Under the pieces are notes generated by a model that worked only from the letters and a program-made list of their open reading frames with translations, made no database searches and was not told where the DNA came from. The translations under genes were made by a program, and so were the position numbers. From Microcebus murinus (lineage: Eukaryota; Chordata; Mammalia; Primates; Cheirogaleidae), in the NCBI RefSeq assembly GCF_040939455.1, contig NC_134119.1, positions 11,520,501 through 11,584,500 on the forward strand: 64,000 nucleotides of DNA, in the 5' to 3' direction. Below, piece by piece: positions 29,035 to 40,240 of this stretch; within the stretch, counting starts at the first letter, position 1, and the number at the start of each line of letters is the position of its first letter.

Positions 29035-31375
29035 TAGGAGGCCCCCGCTGCCCCCCCTTGCTGGAGCCGGTCATAGTGGCTGCTTTCTTTCTGTTGTAAT
29101 TTACAGGCATTATTTGATCTATCTCGTTTAATCAAGTGCCTTGTGAGTGTTCTCGGAGGGTCAAGAAAAGCATTTACCCTTGAGAGGAAGCAGAGAGCCC
29201 AGGAAGTAGGGAGAGAGGGGGCCTGGCGGCGCATTTAGCGCTCGGAGGGCGGGTGGGGGGGACATTACCGGGGCATCACCAGGGCATGACTCTGTCCCCT
29301 GAGCTTTTCAAATGAATCCCCCTCCAACTCCCAGGATCCCAGAAGCTCCTAGAAAGGAAGGAAGTAACTGACCGAACGCCGCTCTGTGGCAAGAGCTCTC
29401 CCTGATGGATGTTGTTTCGCTTAATCCCGCCCGGGGAGGCGTTGCCATGATCGCCAGCATGTTTGGCAAAGGCTGACGCCGAGACTGCGCGGGGCAGGCG
29501 GTGCTCACTGCCAAGGCCCGTGGTGAGTGGGGGAGGGGTGCGGGCAGCAGCAGCAGGGCCACCTGATGGATGGACTTCCTGGGCCCTGGGCACTTTGCCT
29601 TTCTCCATCGAACATGTTAAGCATTCTGTTTTATGGCTGCGTTGGTATAAAGATGGATGTGTTAACATCGCATACAGCAGTAAAACATTTTCTTCAGCCT
29701 ACAAGTTCTTTTTTTTTTCCTTCTAATCATAAAGGAAATTAAAACCCTGCTGAGGGGACCCTGGAAACATTGTGAGCCCCAGGCCGTGTGTCTGCTGTGC
29801 AATAAGGAGAAGTCGGCCCTGGCTGGGGCAGAGGCGGGAGAGGAAGAAGAGAAGGGTTGACGAGTCACACGTCCTAGGCGGCAAGGTCGCGATGAAATGC
29901 CATGGGCAGCAGCTCTCAACCCAAGTGTCTGAACTCTTGGTGCCAGCTCCCCCGGGCCCCCTCCACTCCTGCTGGCACCTAGAGACCCCGGGAGCTGCAC
30001 CTGCCCCAGACTCCACCTGTCCAAAGCTGGTCCCTGTTAGACTAGATCTGCCCCAGTGCCCTGTTTTGGGGGGTGGCTGCGGCCATTCCCCCACCCACCG
30101 CCCCGCCACCCCACCTGCCCGAACGCCACTGCCACACGTGACAAATTGCACCTGTCCTTCCTGATTTATACCATCACCCTGACAGCCCGTCACCTGGCGT
30201 GCTGCCAGTGGCGCCGTTACCTTTTGCTGCCATTAACACGGCTATTTACTCCAAGGAAAATGACCTTAATTTACAAGGCATTATAACTAATACCAGATGA
30301 TTACGGTCATTAATATTTATGGATTGACACTCCCAGGAGGGGACCTGGGTGCTAATTGGCACTCCTCTCTGTGCCTCTTTTCTCAATGAGCCTTCTGATT
30401 TGTGCTGCCTTGCTCTCGCTTTCAAAGGGAAATGCTGCTCGGGCCTTTCCTTATTTCTGGCTGATTCTCTCATTTCATTCTCTAACTTCCTCCTGCGTCT
30501 GTGGGCGGCCTAGAGACATGCCCGACGATGCACTGGGGGCCCCGGGGCGCTGGGGAAGGGCTGGGGGCCCTGCTGAGGGGACTGCGCCTGCGGGGAGTCA
30601 CCAGGAGGGTCTGTGCTTCTGCCCCGAGTTCGGGGAGGGAAGGGGGGCATCGGGGAACGTGTATGTTGGTCCAGAAACAAAGCCCCGTCTCAGACACCCA
30701 CGGCTTCCTCCGTGTCTAATCACAAATGTTCTGGTCTTTTTATATAAGACGGAATCTAAATCAACCCCTCCCAACGCCCCATCTCTGGGGGGGTTGAATC
30801 AATGGGGGTGTTTGAGGCATCTGCATTCAGGGCCCAGATTGGAGAAGACAGATCACACTCCCCCTTCTCGCTCCTAGGTTTGGGGGTGCCAGGAGCTGTT
30901 GCTGCCTGGGCTGAGAAGAGAGATGTACTTGTCGTCTCCTCTCCACTTCAGGTGGAAGATGTGTTACAAACCGCAGCGTGTCGCCGTGGTAACCAAAGTG
31001 CTTCCTTCCGAGAGAGGGGGAGGGGGAGAGTGTCCTGCCTGTGGCCTCACCTGCCCACGCCACCCCCCACCCACCCACCCCGCGCCTGTGCCCCTCAGCT
31101 GGGCTGGGTTGCAGTCTCGGGATGCCTCTGGGGCCGGGCGGGCCTGTGTGGAGCGATGTGGCCAGGAGGGGGGTGGGGTGGAATGAAACTTACATCCCGA
31201 TGGAAGGGGCGGCGGCTGCCCCTCCAGCAAAGGGTGGCCCTGCAGAAATGTGGGCACAGTGCTGCCAAACCCCCTGTCATCCAACAGAAGCGGGAAGTTT
31301 GGATTATAGGCACCCTGTCCCAATTATTTTTATTTTGGGCCAAGAATATAAATAATACTCTTTTTAAAGAACTAT
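29035..31375. promoter_or_regulatory. Repeat-poor block, candidate conserved regulatory DNA
   Basis: In 2.3 kb I recognise no interspersed repeat, unlike almost every other 2-kb stretch here. Low-CpG, AT-leaning islands with complex sequence sit in GC-rich flanks: 29080-29210 (GTAATTTACAGGCATTATTTG, CGTTTAATCAAGTGCC), 29610-29760 (TATAAAGATGGATG, GTTAACATCG), and 30160-30480 (CACCTGGC, CTTAATTTACAAGG, TCATTAATATTTATGG, GTGCTAATTGGC). No exon signals were found. Regulatory role is inference. Confidence 0.4.
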
Positions 31376-31689
31376 GAGGGCCAAACAAAACATGTCCACA
31401 GGCCGGCCATGTGGGTTGGCCGGTGTGGTGGCCGTTTTTGCATCAGAGCAGGGGACACGCCCAGGGCAGGTGGCCCCACTCGGCGTCCTGTCGGGGTCCG
31501 GGGTCCGAGGCAACTGAATCCAGGAAGACCGCTTTGTAAGGGCATGGGAGGCGGGAAGTGGCCAAATTCCCGAAATAGACTTGCGTTCAGGAGCTGGACG
31601 CCGTGCTCGGCTGGGTCCTGTGTCTCCAAACGGTCATTCAGGATCTGCCGGGGTTAGAAAGGGGCACGTAGATTCCGGCCTGCAACTTT

Positions 31690-31780
31690 TTGAGGGGCCT
31701 TGGACTATGCCCTCCTCTCCTCTGTGCCTCAGTCTCCCCATCTGCACCATGAGAGGCCTGAACCCAGCCTGTCCAGGGGT
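31690..31780 (+). repeat. MIR SINE core
   Basis: TCTGTGCCTCAGTCTCCCCATCTGCACCATGAG. Confidence 0.72.
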
Positions 31781-31944
31781 CTTCCTGGTGCTGTCACCCT
31801 CCTGTGCTTACTCCAGTGTCATCGTAACCAACACGCTCTGGAGGACTCCTGGGAATTTTCAGAGTCGGGGTTTCACCGCCCAGAGTGGTTTCTGTCCCCA
31901 TCCCAGTGACTTATTCTCTAACAACAGAGCGTCGAGCCATTTTG

Positions 31945-32060
31945 GTGGCAGGCACTGAAGGGGAATGGGGCTACAGAAGTGAAGGGACTGGCGGGTCCCT
32001 GCCCGTGTGGGACTCACAGCCACTGGAGGGGGCAGGGACGGTGGAGGGGTCGTCTCACTT
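31945..32060 (-). repeat. L2 LINE fragment, antisense
   Basis: GGCACTGAAGGGGAATGGGG, TCCCTGCCCGTGTGGGACTCACAG. Confidence 0.55.
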
Positions 32061-32599
32061 CTGCTCATCCACATGGCCAAGCGCTGGCCCGACTCACCAC
32101 TGGGGTAGCCAGTGTCCGTCTTCCAAGACTTAGCTGAGCCATTGCGTCGTCCAGGGGCCCTGTCCCGAGCAATCCCAGCCCCCTTCCACCTGGGGCCTCC
32201 AGGACTCAGGCTTTGGCTCTGATTGGTTTCTCAACCTTGGCACTGTTGACATCTGAATAATTACCTGTCTGAGACGATCAGACCAGTGGTTCCTTTCACT
32301 AGTGGCGGTCTGGGCGTGAACGTGGTTATATCTTCACCTGATGGCTAGCGCAGTGGCAACTCTCTTTGGTCCATGAGGCGAGCCAGTCTGGAAATGAAGC
32401 TGACCCTCTGAGGACGGTAGAGTAGATGGTAGAGAGTCTGGATCCTTGACTTGAGTTGCTGAGTCCCACAAAGGTGGGGTAACCTTATTTCAGGCCTTTT
32501 CGTTATGTGAGATCATAAATGCCCTCGTTGTTTGAGCCTCTTTTGGTCAGCATTTTCTACTTCTTAAGCCAAGACCACTCCTAAGTGATAATCAGAAAT
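32061..32599. other. Mostly unassigned DNA
   Basis: GGTTTCTCAACCTTGGCACTG at 32226-32246 looks like one end of the hAT family seen at 52815, but the rest is not there. Confidence 0.45.
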
Positions 32600-32885
32600 C
32601 ATATCAGACCTTATCCTAAATGTCAGCTTCCTCAGGGGGACCTCCCTTACCCTGACAATGGAAGTTAGGTCCCCCTTATTCTTCCGGACTTTTCTTTGGT
32701 GGCATTCATCCCAATTGAAGCTCATATTGTGTGAGTCTACACAAGGCCTGTCTTCCTCCACCAGACTGAGCTCCGTGAAGACAAGGTCCTTGTTTTATCT
32801 TTTCTTCCACTGTATCCACTGGCTAACACGGTCCCTGGCACAGAGTAGGCTATCCATACATATTTGTCAAATTAATGAATGAACG
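32600..32885 (+). repeat. L2 LINE 3' part
   Basis: AGCTTCCTCAGGGGGACCTCC, CTGAGCTCCGTGAAGACAAGG, GTCCCTGGCACAGAGTAGGC, AATTAATGAATGAACG. The terminal GAATGA repeat has grown to about 32960. Confidence 0.85.
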
Positions 32886-32960
32886 AAGCTAATGAGGGAA
32901 TGAATGAATGGGTGGACAGACGAGGGAATGAGTATACGCTCTAATGGCAGATGATGGATG

Positions 32961-33365
32961 GATATGGAAACGTGTGTGTCTGCAGCTCTGCGTGTATACT
33001 TAGACGGAAAATTCTCTGCAGGCCTGCAAATGCCAAAGCTGGACCTGCAGCCCTGGGAGAAAAGGGAGGGCCACCAAACAGCATCTCATTTAACGCTGAG
33101 GAGGAAAGCCTGTGAAATCACATCATCTGCCTCGACCCCCACGGCAGGCGGCATCAGAGCTATTTGGGAAGTGGAGCAGTGTGCCAGGCACGGGAAGGAG
33201 GGAGTCAGGAAAACAGCACAGATGTGGACCAGCCTCCCTGGGTGGGTGGGGGCGCGAGAGAAGCTGCCTGGCTTTGTTCGGATGAAACTCGAGGGAACGG
33301 GAAGCCTCATTAGACCAGAGGCAGGTGGGGTACTCTGCCTTAAGTCCCCACCAGGACGGGGAAGG
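32961..33365. other. Unassigned DNA
   Basis: No family recognised, except a possible antisense MIR piece near 33080-33180. Confidence 0.4.
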
Positions 33366-33369
33366 GCTA

Positions 33370-33440
33370 AGCTGGGGTTTCTTGGTACAGATGGGGAAAC
33401 CAAGGCCCGCAGAGGGCAAGGAACTCGGTTCCCTCTGAAA
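33370..33440 (-). repeat. MIR SINE fragment, antisense
   Basis: GGTACAGATGGGGAAACCAAGGCCCGCAGAGG. Confidence 0.65.
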
Positions 33441-33479
33441 TGGTCTCAGACCTGGGTCTGGGTGTGTCCCATGTACTAT

Positions 33480-33600
33480 GATGTAGCCGAGAGAGCCAAG
33501 AGCCATGTGACCTTGGGCAAGTCATCTCACCTCTCTGAGCCTCCATTTCTTCACCTGGATAATGGGGGTGGTGATGCTACCTAACATTCAGCAAAGGTGT
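33480..33600 (+). repeat. MIR SINE
   Basis: GCCATGTGACCTTGGGCAAGTC, CTGAGCCTCCATTTCTTCACCTGGATAATGG. Confidence 0.85.
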
Positions 33601-33904
33601 TGCATGGTTCCCCTGCAATATCACAAGCAGAGCACCGAGGCACCAAGTGGTACCCAGTTATCACAGTGGGTCCTTTTCTCATCTCTAGCTGGGATATCTG
33701 GGAGGGCTGCCTGGAGGAGGTGTCTTGCAGATTCTCAACTCTGTAGGAACAAGCCCTCAGGCAACTCCTCAGGGCTGGGAGTTGAAATATTTCTTGAAAT
33801 CCTTACTGAGATGTCCAGGAAGACAGTATGGGGCTGTCCCTGCTGGAGAACTCTTCCTCAGTTGTGTTTTCCCTTCTAAAACTCCCTTGCCATGGAAATG
33901 CTTC
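33601..33904. other. Unassigned DNA
   Basis: No family recognised. Confidence 0.4.
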
Positions 33905-34690
33905 TCTTAATCTATTAAAAAATGGTTTGATTGTGCTATAATTCACATGCTATAAAATTCACCCATTTGAAATGTATAATCAATAGTTTTTAGTATATTC
34001 CCAGAGTTATGCAGCCATTATCACAATCTAATTTTAGAACACTTTCATCACCTCGCAAAGAAACCTCGTACCCATTAACAGTCACTGTCCGTTGCTCTCT
34101 CCCCTCAGCCCTGGCAACCTGTAATCTACTTTCTGTCTCCGTAGATTTATGTATTCTGCACATTTCTCATAAATCGGATCCTATAACATGTGGCCGTTGT
34201 GACTGACTTCTTTCACTTAGCGCAGTGTTTCCGAGGTTCACCCATGGTGTAGCACAGCCGTCCCCAGCCTGTATGGTGAGGTGTAGAATTATTGCATTAT
34301 ATGTTACAATGTAACTAGACTAGAAATAGAGTGCATAATAAGCCCAATGCGCTTGAATCATCCCGAAACCATCCCCCTCCCCACCGGTCTGTGGAAAAAC
34401 TGTCTTCCATGAGAATGGTCCCTGATGCCAAAAGGTTGGGGGCCGCTGGTGCAGCACATGTCAGTACTTTATTCCTCTTTCATGGATGAATAATATTGCA
34501 TTGTGTGGCTACATTTCTCTTTAATCGGTTGTTGGATATTTGGGTTGATTCCTCTTTGGGTTGTTGTGAATAACGCTGCCACGGACATTTGTGTGCAAGT
34601 TTTTGTGGGGACACAGGTTTCAGTTGTCTTGGGTGTATACTGAGAAGTGGAACTGCTAGGTCGTGTGGTAGCTCTGGTCAACATGTGGGG
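33905..34690 (-). repeat. Old L1 LINE, antisense, with a hAT insertion
   Basis: GTGCTATAATTCACATGC, TTTTAGTATATTCCCAGAG, ACCCATTAACAGTCACTGTCC, TTGTGACTGACTTCTTTCACTTAGC before the hAT; GTCAGTACTTTATTCC, TGGATGAATAATATTGC and GTATACTGAGAAGTGGAACTGC after it. Confidence 0.92.
34255..34448. mobile_element. 194-bp hAT element (MER1-like) nested in L1
   Basis: Termini CAGCCGTCCCCAGCCTG and AGGTTGGGGGCCGCTG are near-inverted repeats. The inside contains GCGCTTGAATCATCCCGAAACC and GGTCTGTGGAAAAACTGTC. The 8-bp duplication is GTGTAGCA at 34247-34254 and GTGCAGCA at 34449-34456. Cutting it out restores the L1 reading across the site. Confidence 0.9.
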
Positions 34691-34699
34691 ACCTGCTCT

Positions 34700-34722
34700 C
34701 TGTGTCCCCCCCCCCCCCGCCC
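34700..34722 (+). repeat. C homopolymer tract
   Basis: A run of C broken by one G, just after the L1 end. Length is likely to vary between individuals and reads. Confidence 0.75.
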
Positions 34723-34844
34723 CTAATTCTGCGGTGTAACGAAGGCCGGAGTTGGCCTTGGGCACCAAGGCTTTCGCCCCACAGCTGACGTCCCCAAAGT
34801 CTCTTCCTCACCTGAAGAGTCTAAGGGTTGCCCTAGCCTGCCTC

Positions 34845-34955
34845 AGGTTGCCTTGGATTCAAGTCCTCCTGCCACCTAGGCTGTGTGACCTTGGGTAGGC
34901 AATTAAACCTCTCTGAGCCTCCATTTCCTCACCTGCAAAATGAGGACAAAAGGGA
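34845..34955 (+). repeat. MIR SINE
   Basis: TTGGATTCAAGTCCTCCTGCC, GTGTGACCTTGGGTAGGC, CTGAGCCTCCATTTCCTCACCTGC. Confidence 0.88.
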
Positions 34956-36014
34956 TTCCTGGCTAGAAGACGATCGGGACTGTCAAAGTGAGGGAATGTG
35001 TGCGGGAATCCTCTGAGAACAGCGGTGGGGATGTCATTCCTCCACCCGACAGATTTCTCAAGGGCGTACTGTATGCCGTGACGGGACACCATGGCGACCG
35101 AGGCTGACAAAGCGCGTGCCCTCTGAGACGTCACATTCTGGTCTTTTTGGTGGCAGACTGCGGCCAACTGCTCCGAGAGGACCACACTGCCTCTTGGGGC
35201 CTGTTCGCCACCTGTAAAATGGGTGGGCCGGGCCCCCCACGAACAGTCGAACTCCTACCTCTCCTCTCAGCCCATCGCTAAAATGGGCACCTGCGTCCCG
35301 CACGGTGCCACCCTCCAAATCCCGGGCACGTCCTCGGCGGATGACGGGGTGGGCTCCTCTAGCTGCTCAGGGCAGTCCAAGAGGACAGGCAGGGAGGACG
35401 GCCGCTGGACTGGCTCCCCTCACCTGCATCTCCTGGAACCTCACCATAGCGGCCCCATGCAGCTCTGGCCACACTGGCACGATCGCACGACATCTGCTGG
35501 TCCTCTCCTGCCACAGACCCAGCCCGGTGGCCCAGACCTGGCCGCCCGGCCGCAGCTGAGAAAGGGGCCCCGGGAGTGTGTGTTCCTCATGAAGAACAAA
35601 GATGTAGGCAGCAGCCTAAAATAGACACGGAAAAACACTGCTTTTTGTTTTCTCCCTGGAAGGGCAGCTGAGTGAGCCGCGGCAGGGGACCCAGAGCGTC
35701 TGTGTTGAAAACACTGTTATTATAAGACACTCAGAGGAGGGAGCTGGGAGCCGAGGGCGCCGGTGGAAGGCACCGCGCTCTCACCACTCTGTGCCCTCCG
35801 GGATGGAGTTTGACCCCAAGAGAAGCCTCGCCAGACTTAAGATCCCAGAGGATGGGCACGGCTACTTCCCCACACCAACTCTGGTGTGGTCACGTCTCTT
35901 TCCTTCCTCCCAGCCCCCAGTGGCTGCCCGTCACCCGTTACTGACTGGCTCAGGTAGCTGAAAAGTCGGGGGTTCGTGGCTTCAGGCTTGGCTGGACCCA
36001 GGTGCTGAAACTAT
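34956..36014. other. Unassigned DNA, raised CpG content
   Basis: 35040-35600 holds scattered CpGs but no clear island. A 133-codon frame at 35223-35624 has no family signal. A possible short MIR core lies at 35185-35225. Confidence 0.45.
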
Positions 36015-36405
36015 GTTGTAAGTGTTCCATCTTCCTCCATCACCTGGACCTCTTTCCCTTTGTGTTGGCTTCACTCGCAGGCGGCTCCCTCAAGTGGCAG
36101 CAAAGATGCTTCTCTGGAGCCCAGGCTGGCGACCAGCCAGCACGGCCCCTGCAGTGGGTACCAGCAGTTCCCAAGAGCCCTGCGGCTGGCATGCTCTGGC
36201 CTGGGTTGTGCCCAGTGACTGCCCCTGAACCAGCCACTGTGGCCTCGAATGGAAGGCTCCCATCAGCCGGGGCCGGGCCACATGCCCACACCTGGAGCAA
36301 TTTCCTGGGGATCAGAGGAGGGACAGTTTCGGGGGGAAATCAGGGAGCGGTTACCGATAGGGGGGTGAGAGCATGCTGGGCACTTAGAAACAACAGGCGT
36401 CCGCG
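36015..36405 (+). repeat. Old dispersed repeat, family A
   Basis: CCCTTTGTGTTGGCTTCACTCGC, GGCAGCAAAGATGCTTCTC, GAACCAGCCACTGTGGCC, and TTACCGATAGGGGGG to AGAAACAACAGGCG, in the same order and strand as the copy at 58690. Confidence 0.6.
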
Positions 36406-36734
36406 GCGACCCCCATGGCTCTGGTCTACAGTCAGCCAACTCCGAGTTTAAGCGGATTTCACTGGGATACAAACATCTGGGGGAAGAATGGTTAGAAACC
36501 CTCGTGGGCAAGTCTCATTCTCTGGTCTTAGGTTACTCACCTAAGGGATTGGACTTGAGCTTTGTCCATGGTCTTTCCTGCTTTGACACAGAACGACTGG
36601 CAGCCAACAGCCCTCGCTTGTCTCCTGGTTTCTGAGAGAAGAGACCCAGTGGGTCGCGTCAGGAGATGGGCTGTCATTAAAGACCAAGAAAGTGTTTTCT
36701 TTCTTAGTTCCTACCGCTGGTGTCCCATATTCCA

Positions 36735-36885
36735 GACTCTGTGTTAAGCACTTTACCAGCTACGTTGTTTTGCTCAATTTGCACGTTGGCGCTCTGAGAT
36801 TGAAACTGCAGGAAACTGAAGCTGTGATCAGCGAAATGAGCGAGAATGGTAACCCCATCTGCCTGACTCCTAACCACTGTGCCCC
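36735..36885 (-). repeat. MIR SINE fragment, antisense
   Basis: CTCTGTGTTAAGCACTTTACC, AACTGCAGGAAACTGAAGC. Confidence 0.6.
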
Positions 36886-37084
36886 ACCACCTCCATCCCA
36901 AACTGAACATCCTGAGAGACCTCGGACCAGAGAGCGGGGTTGGGAGCACTGAGACGCCCCTGGCAGACCACGGCCCCGGGACTGCATGAAGAGGCCCGCG
37001 GGGCCGTCAGCACACTGGGATGCTCACGCCCAGCCGGTGGCAGGTACAGAGGCAGGAATGTGGAGCTCACTCTGCTAATTTCTC

Positions 37085-37235
37085 AAGATAAATTGAAAAT
37101 TAGGATTTTCAAATGAAATCTCCCAAATGTATAAATGTTAGCAACGAATTCAATTCCTGGAGACACTATTTAAACCAAACAAAACATATTTGTGAGCTAG
37201 ATTCAACTTCCAAGCCTCTAATTTTCAACTTGTCT
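37085..37235 (+). mobile_element. Old DNA-transposon-like fragment
   Basis: ACCAAACAAAACATATTTGTGAGCTAGATTCAACTTCCAAGCC matches the shared motif of the repeat at 2640-2745. Confidence 0.5.
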
Positions 37236-37345
37236 CTCTCCTTGCTGCAGGTGGGGGAAGCTAAGTCAAGATATAGGTCATATAAATATCAATATTTGGC
37301 CTTATCCCTGAGGCTGAATTGGATGCTTTCTCCTAGGGTGGTCTT

Positions 37346-37626
37346 TCTTTTATTGTTTTTTGAGACAGAGTCTCACTCTGTTGCCCAGGCCAGAGTGCCA
37401 TGGCGTCAGCCTGGCTCACAGCAACCTCCAACTCCTGGGCTCAAGCAATCCTCCTGCCTCAGCCTCCCAAGTAGCTGGGAGACTACATAGTGCGCACCAC
37501 TATGCCCCACTCATTTTTGTGTTTTTTATAGAGACAAGGTCTCACTATGTTGCCCAGGGTGATCTCAAGCTCCTGGCCTTGGCCTCCCAATGTTCTGGGA
37601 TTACAGGCATGAGCCACTGTGCCCAG
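37346..37626 (-). repeat. Alu dimer, strepsirrhine type, antisense
   Basis: Minus strand: GGCTGGGCACAGTGGCTC to CTGTGAGCCAGGCTGACGCC and an A-rich tail. It lacks the AT-rich middle and has an internal deletion between the arms. A perfect 14-bp TSD, CCTAGGGTGGTCTT, lies at 37332-37345 and 37627-37640. Confidence 0.96.
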
Positions 37627-37640
37627 CCTAGGGTGGTCTT

Positions 37641-37960
37641 GATAGTGTCTCTCTGAAAAGATGACATTTGAGCAGAGACCTAAAGGGAGTCAGGCCATGG
37701 CTATCTAGGGGAAGAGATTTCCAGGCAGATAGAAGAGCAAGTGCAAAGGCCCTGAGGCAGAAAAGCATCTGTGTTTGAGGGATAGCAAGGAGGCTAGTGG
37801 GCTAGAATGGAGTAAGAGAAGGAGAGAGGAGGAGATAAAGATAGAGATAACCAAGCCCTCTTCTATGTAGGGCCTGTAGGATCCTGATTTTAATTCAGAA
37901 TGAACAATTGAGAGGACAAATTGATGAATAAATTTATGAATGAATGAATGGATTCCAAAC
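37641..37960 (-). repeat. L2 LINE fragment, antisense
   Basis: GATGACATTTGAGCAGAGACC, AGAGCAAGTGCAAAGGCCCTGAGGC, ATAGCAAGGAGGCTAGTGGG. A small GAATGA run sits at 37925-37950. Confidence 0.85.
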
Positions 37961-38729
37961 TGTTTTCACTGGATGTTCATCTTTGGTGTTCATGTGGGTG
38001 TGGCTGATTCGTCCTAGGTTCTGAAGTCTTCAGGACTGTTCTAGAAGATGATCTGTGGTTACCATTCCCTAGATGCTGTCAGTCTTTAGATGTTGAAATG
38101 GCACTTAGAAGCCTGAGATGCAGCAGGTTCTCTGTAAGAGTGGGTGAAGGGACAGAGGCAGAAAGCGATGGTGCTCACCAAAACACCAGTCACGTCCTGT
38201 GTGCTCATCCCCTCGAGCCAGGGCCCCAGGCCTCCACAGAGGACGGTGACCTGGATAGTGACCCCAGGGGACTTCCTTATCACAGAGTCCCCACGACCCT
38301 CCCAGCGACCCCTGGCGAGCCCGCGCGCGATGCCGTGTCCTCGGCCGCACTCCGTCTGTGAGACCGTTTTGTGCCTTGGTTCAGGCACTGGCATCCCAGC
38401 TGCTGGCAAGCAAGTCGGGTGGGGTTGCCATGGCGACCCTTGGGCATGGATTCCCAGAGATGCTCCCTGCATCCTCCCAAGCCTGCCACTGCTGATTGCT
38501 GGGGAAGAGCGTGACTCACTGTTAAATATATCGCGGTCGTCCCAAATTGGCTGCTCAGCCCCAGCAGCCGGATGTAGGGACAGGCAGCATCTGGGGGTGT
38601 GTGGGTTTGGGAGGCTGGGAGGCACGACCTTCCGTGTACCTTTGGAGCACTTGGCTCCTGTCTCTTCCAGCTGTTTCCTTCTCCAGTCCCCTACTCGTAC
38701 CTTCTGCCTTTCCCAATCTGTCCGGGTAT
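37961..38729. other. Unassigned DNA
   Basis: Overlapping frames of 215-222 codons exist on both strands (38086-38733 minus, 38144-38812 plus). The plus frame runs into a MIR, and neither has a recognisable domain. Confidence 0.45.
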
Positions 38730-38830
38730 CCATTCTAGCCTTGTCACTTGCTAGCTATGTGATCATGAACAAGAAGCTTCAATTCTCTGGGCCTTGGAGT
38801 CCTCATCTGTAAAATGGGGGTGATGTGAAT
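38730..38830 (+). repeat. MIR SINE
   Basis: CTTGTCACTTGCTAGCTATGTGATC, GAGTCCTCATCTGTAAAATGGGG. Confidence 0.88.
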
Positions 38831-39384
38831 ACCAACCGAAGAACTGGGAAGGGTCTGAGCTTTTGCCTTGCGTGCAGTCTAACCTGCCGTGGTTTCACAC
38901 ATGCCAGCAGAAGACACAAGATCCCCTCACCAGAGACAAAGGACTTTGTCACTCACAGTGCAGCAGGCAGCATGAGCTTCATGTTTGCATCTGTTCTCCT
39001 GGCCCTGCAAGGTCCATGAGAGCAGTGTAAAGCAACCCAAGTAAATCCTGCACACAGGGAGTTTGCGTCACAGTGGAGGATCCCAGAGCTTCAGAAACCT
39101 GCAATCTTATAAGCGCGCTACTGGCAAACCTGCCCAGCCTTTGCCCCAGCCAGAGACATTATTATACCAGTTGAAAACAACTCTGTCCTCTGCCCTCGGC
39201 TCCAGAGGGAGGTACTAGCTCCATCTTCCAAGGCTGTTTGCTAGACAGACGTCCTTGAGAAGGTAGTTCAGAACAAGCTCTTGTTGTGCTTTGCTCAGAA
39301 GACATGCAGACCTTGAGAGACCCACGGAGAATTGTCTCCCAACGCCACTTCAAAGGGCTTCTGGAAGGAGTGTGTGGGTTCATA
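38831..39384. other. Unassigned DNA
   Basis: No family recognised. Confidence 0.45.
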
Positions 39385-39455
39385 CCTGTAAAATGCTTTG
39401 CATAGTGCCTGGTGTAGAATAAGCACTTAAGCACGGTTAGCTGTTGTTGTTATGA
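39385..39455 (+). repeat. MIR SINE 3' end
   Basis: TGTAAAATGCTTTGCATAGTGCC, AGAATAAGCACTTAAGC. Confidence 0.7.
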
Positions 39456-39644
39456 CTCTCAGCTTTTGTATCTCTTTTCAGGTAGTAGGCCTCCAGCTCT
39501 GGGATGTCCCCAGTTAGGTGACTAAGAAAAGCACAGATTCTATTCTTTCTGACCAGGCCATGCTCATTTACTCCCTTTGCCCCACCCCACTTTGACAACC
39601 CCAGCCTCCCCAGCCCTTGTCTTTTCCCTCTGACTTCCTTGGCT

Positions 39645-39957
39645 TTTTTGTTTGATTGTTTATTTGTTTGTTTCTTAGAGACAGGATCTCGCTCTGTCAC
39701 CCGGGCTGGAATGGAGTGTTGAGATCATACCTCACTGCAGCCTGGAACTCCTGGGCTCAAGCGATCCTCTTGTCTCGGCCTCCCAAGGAGCTGAGACTAC
39801 AGGCGTGTACCATCACACACAACTTGTTTTTTAATTTTTTTTTTTTTTTAGAGATGGGGTCTTGCTATATTGCCCAGGCTGGTCTCAAACTCCTGGCCTC
39901 GAGTGATCCTCCTGCCCAAAGTGCTGGGATTATAGGCATGAGCCATCATACCCAGCC
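39645..39957 (-). repeat. Alu dimer, old type, antisense
   Basis: Minus strand: GGCTGGGTATGATGGCTC at one end and an A-rich tail interrupted as TTTGTTTG on the plus strand. No strepsirrhine GCTGACGCC signature. It abuts the antisense L1 that follows. No clear TSD. Confidence 0.9.
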
Positions 39958-39958
39958 C

Positions 39959-40240
39959 CTAAAAGCAACCTCATGCCAATTTTCATTCACTCCCCATTCT
40001 CCCCCCTCCCAGGCCCAGGCAGCCACCAGGCTGCTTTCTGCCTATAGATTTGCCTCTTCCAGACATTTCATATACATGGAATCATATAACATGCGGGCTT
40101 TTGTGTCTGGCTTCTTTCACTTAACGTAATGTTTTCGAGCTTCATGCATGGTGTAGCACGTGTCAACAGTTCATTCCACCGTATGGCTGAGCGCTGTTCC
40201 CTGGCACGGACACACCACGGTTTCATCCGGTCGCCTTCGC
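39959..40240 (-). repeat. Old L1 LINE fragment, antisense
   Basis: ATTCACTCCCCATTCTCCC, TAGATTTGCCTCTTCCAGAC, GTGTCTGGCTTCTTTCACTTAACG, and TTCATGCATGGTGTAGCACG. Confidence 0.85.

Noticed and set aside
38086..38812. 215- and 222-codon frames on opposite strands
   Set aside because: Mutually overlapping; the plus frame runs into MIR sequence.
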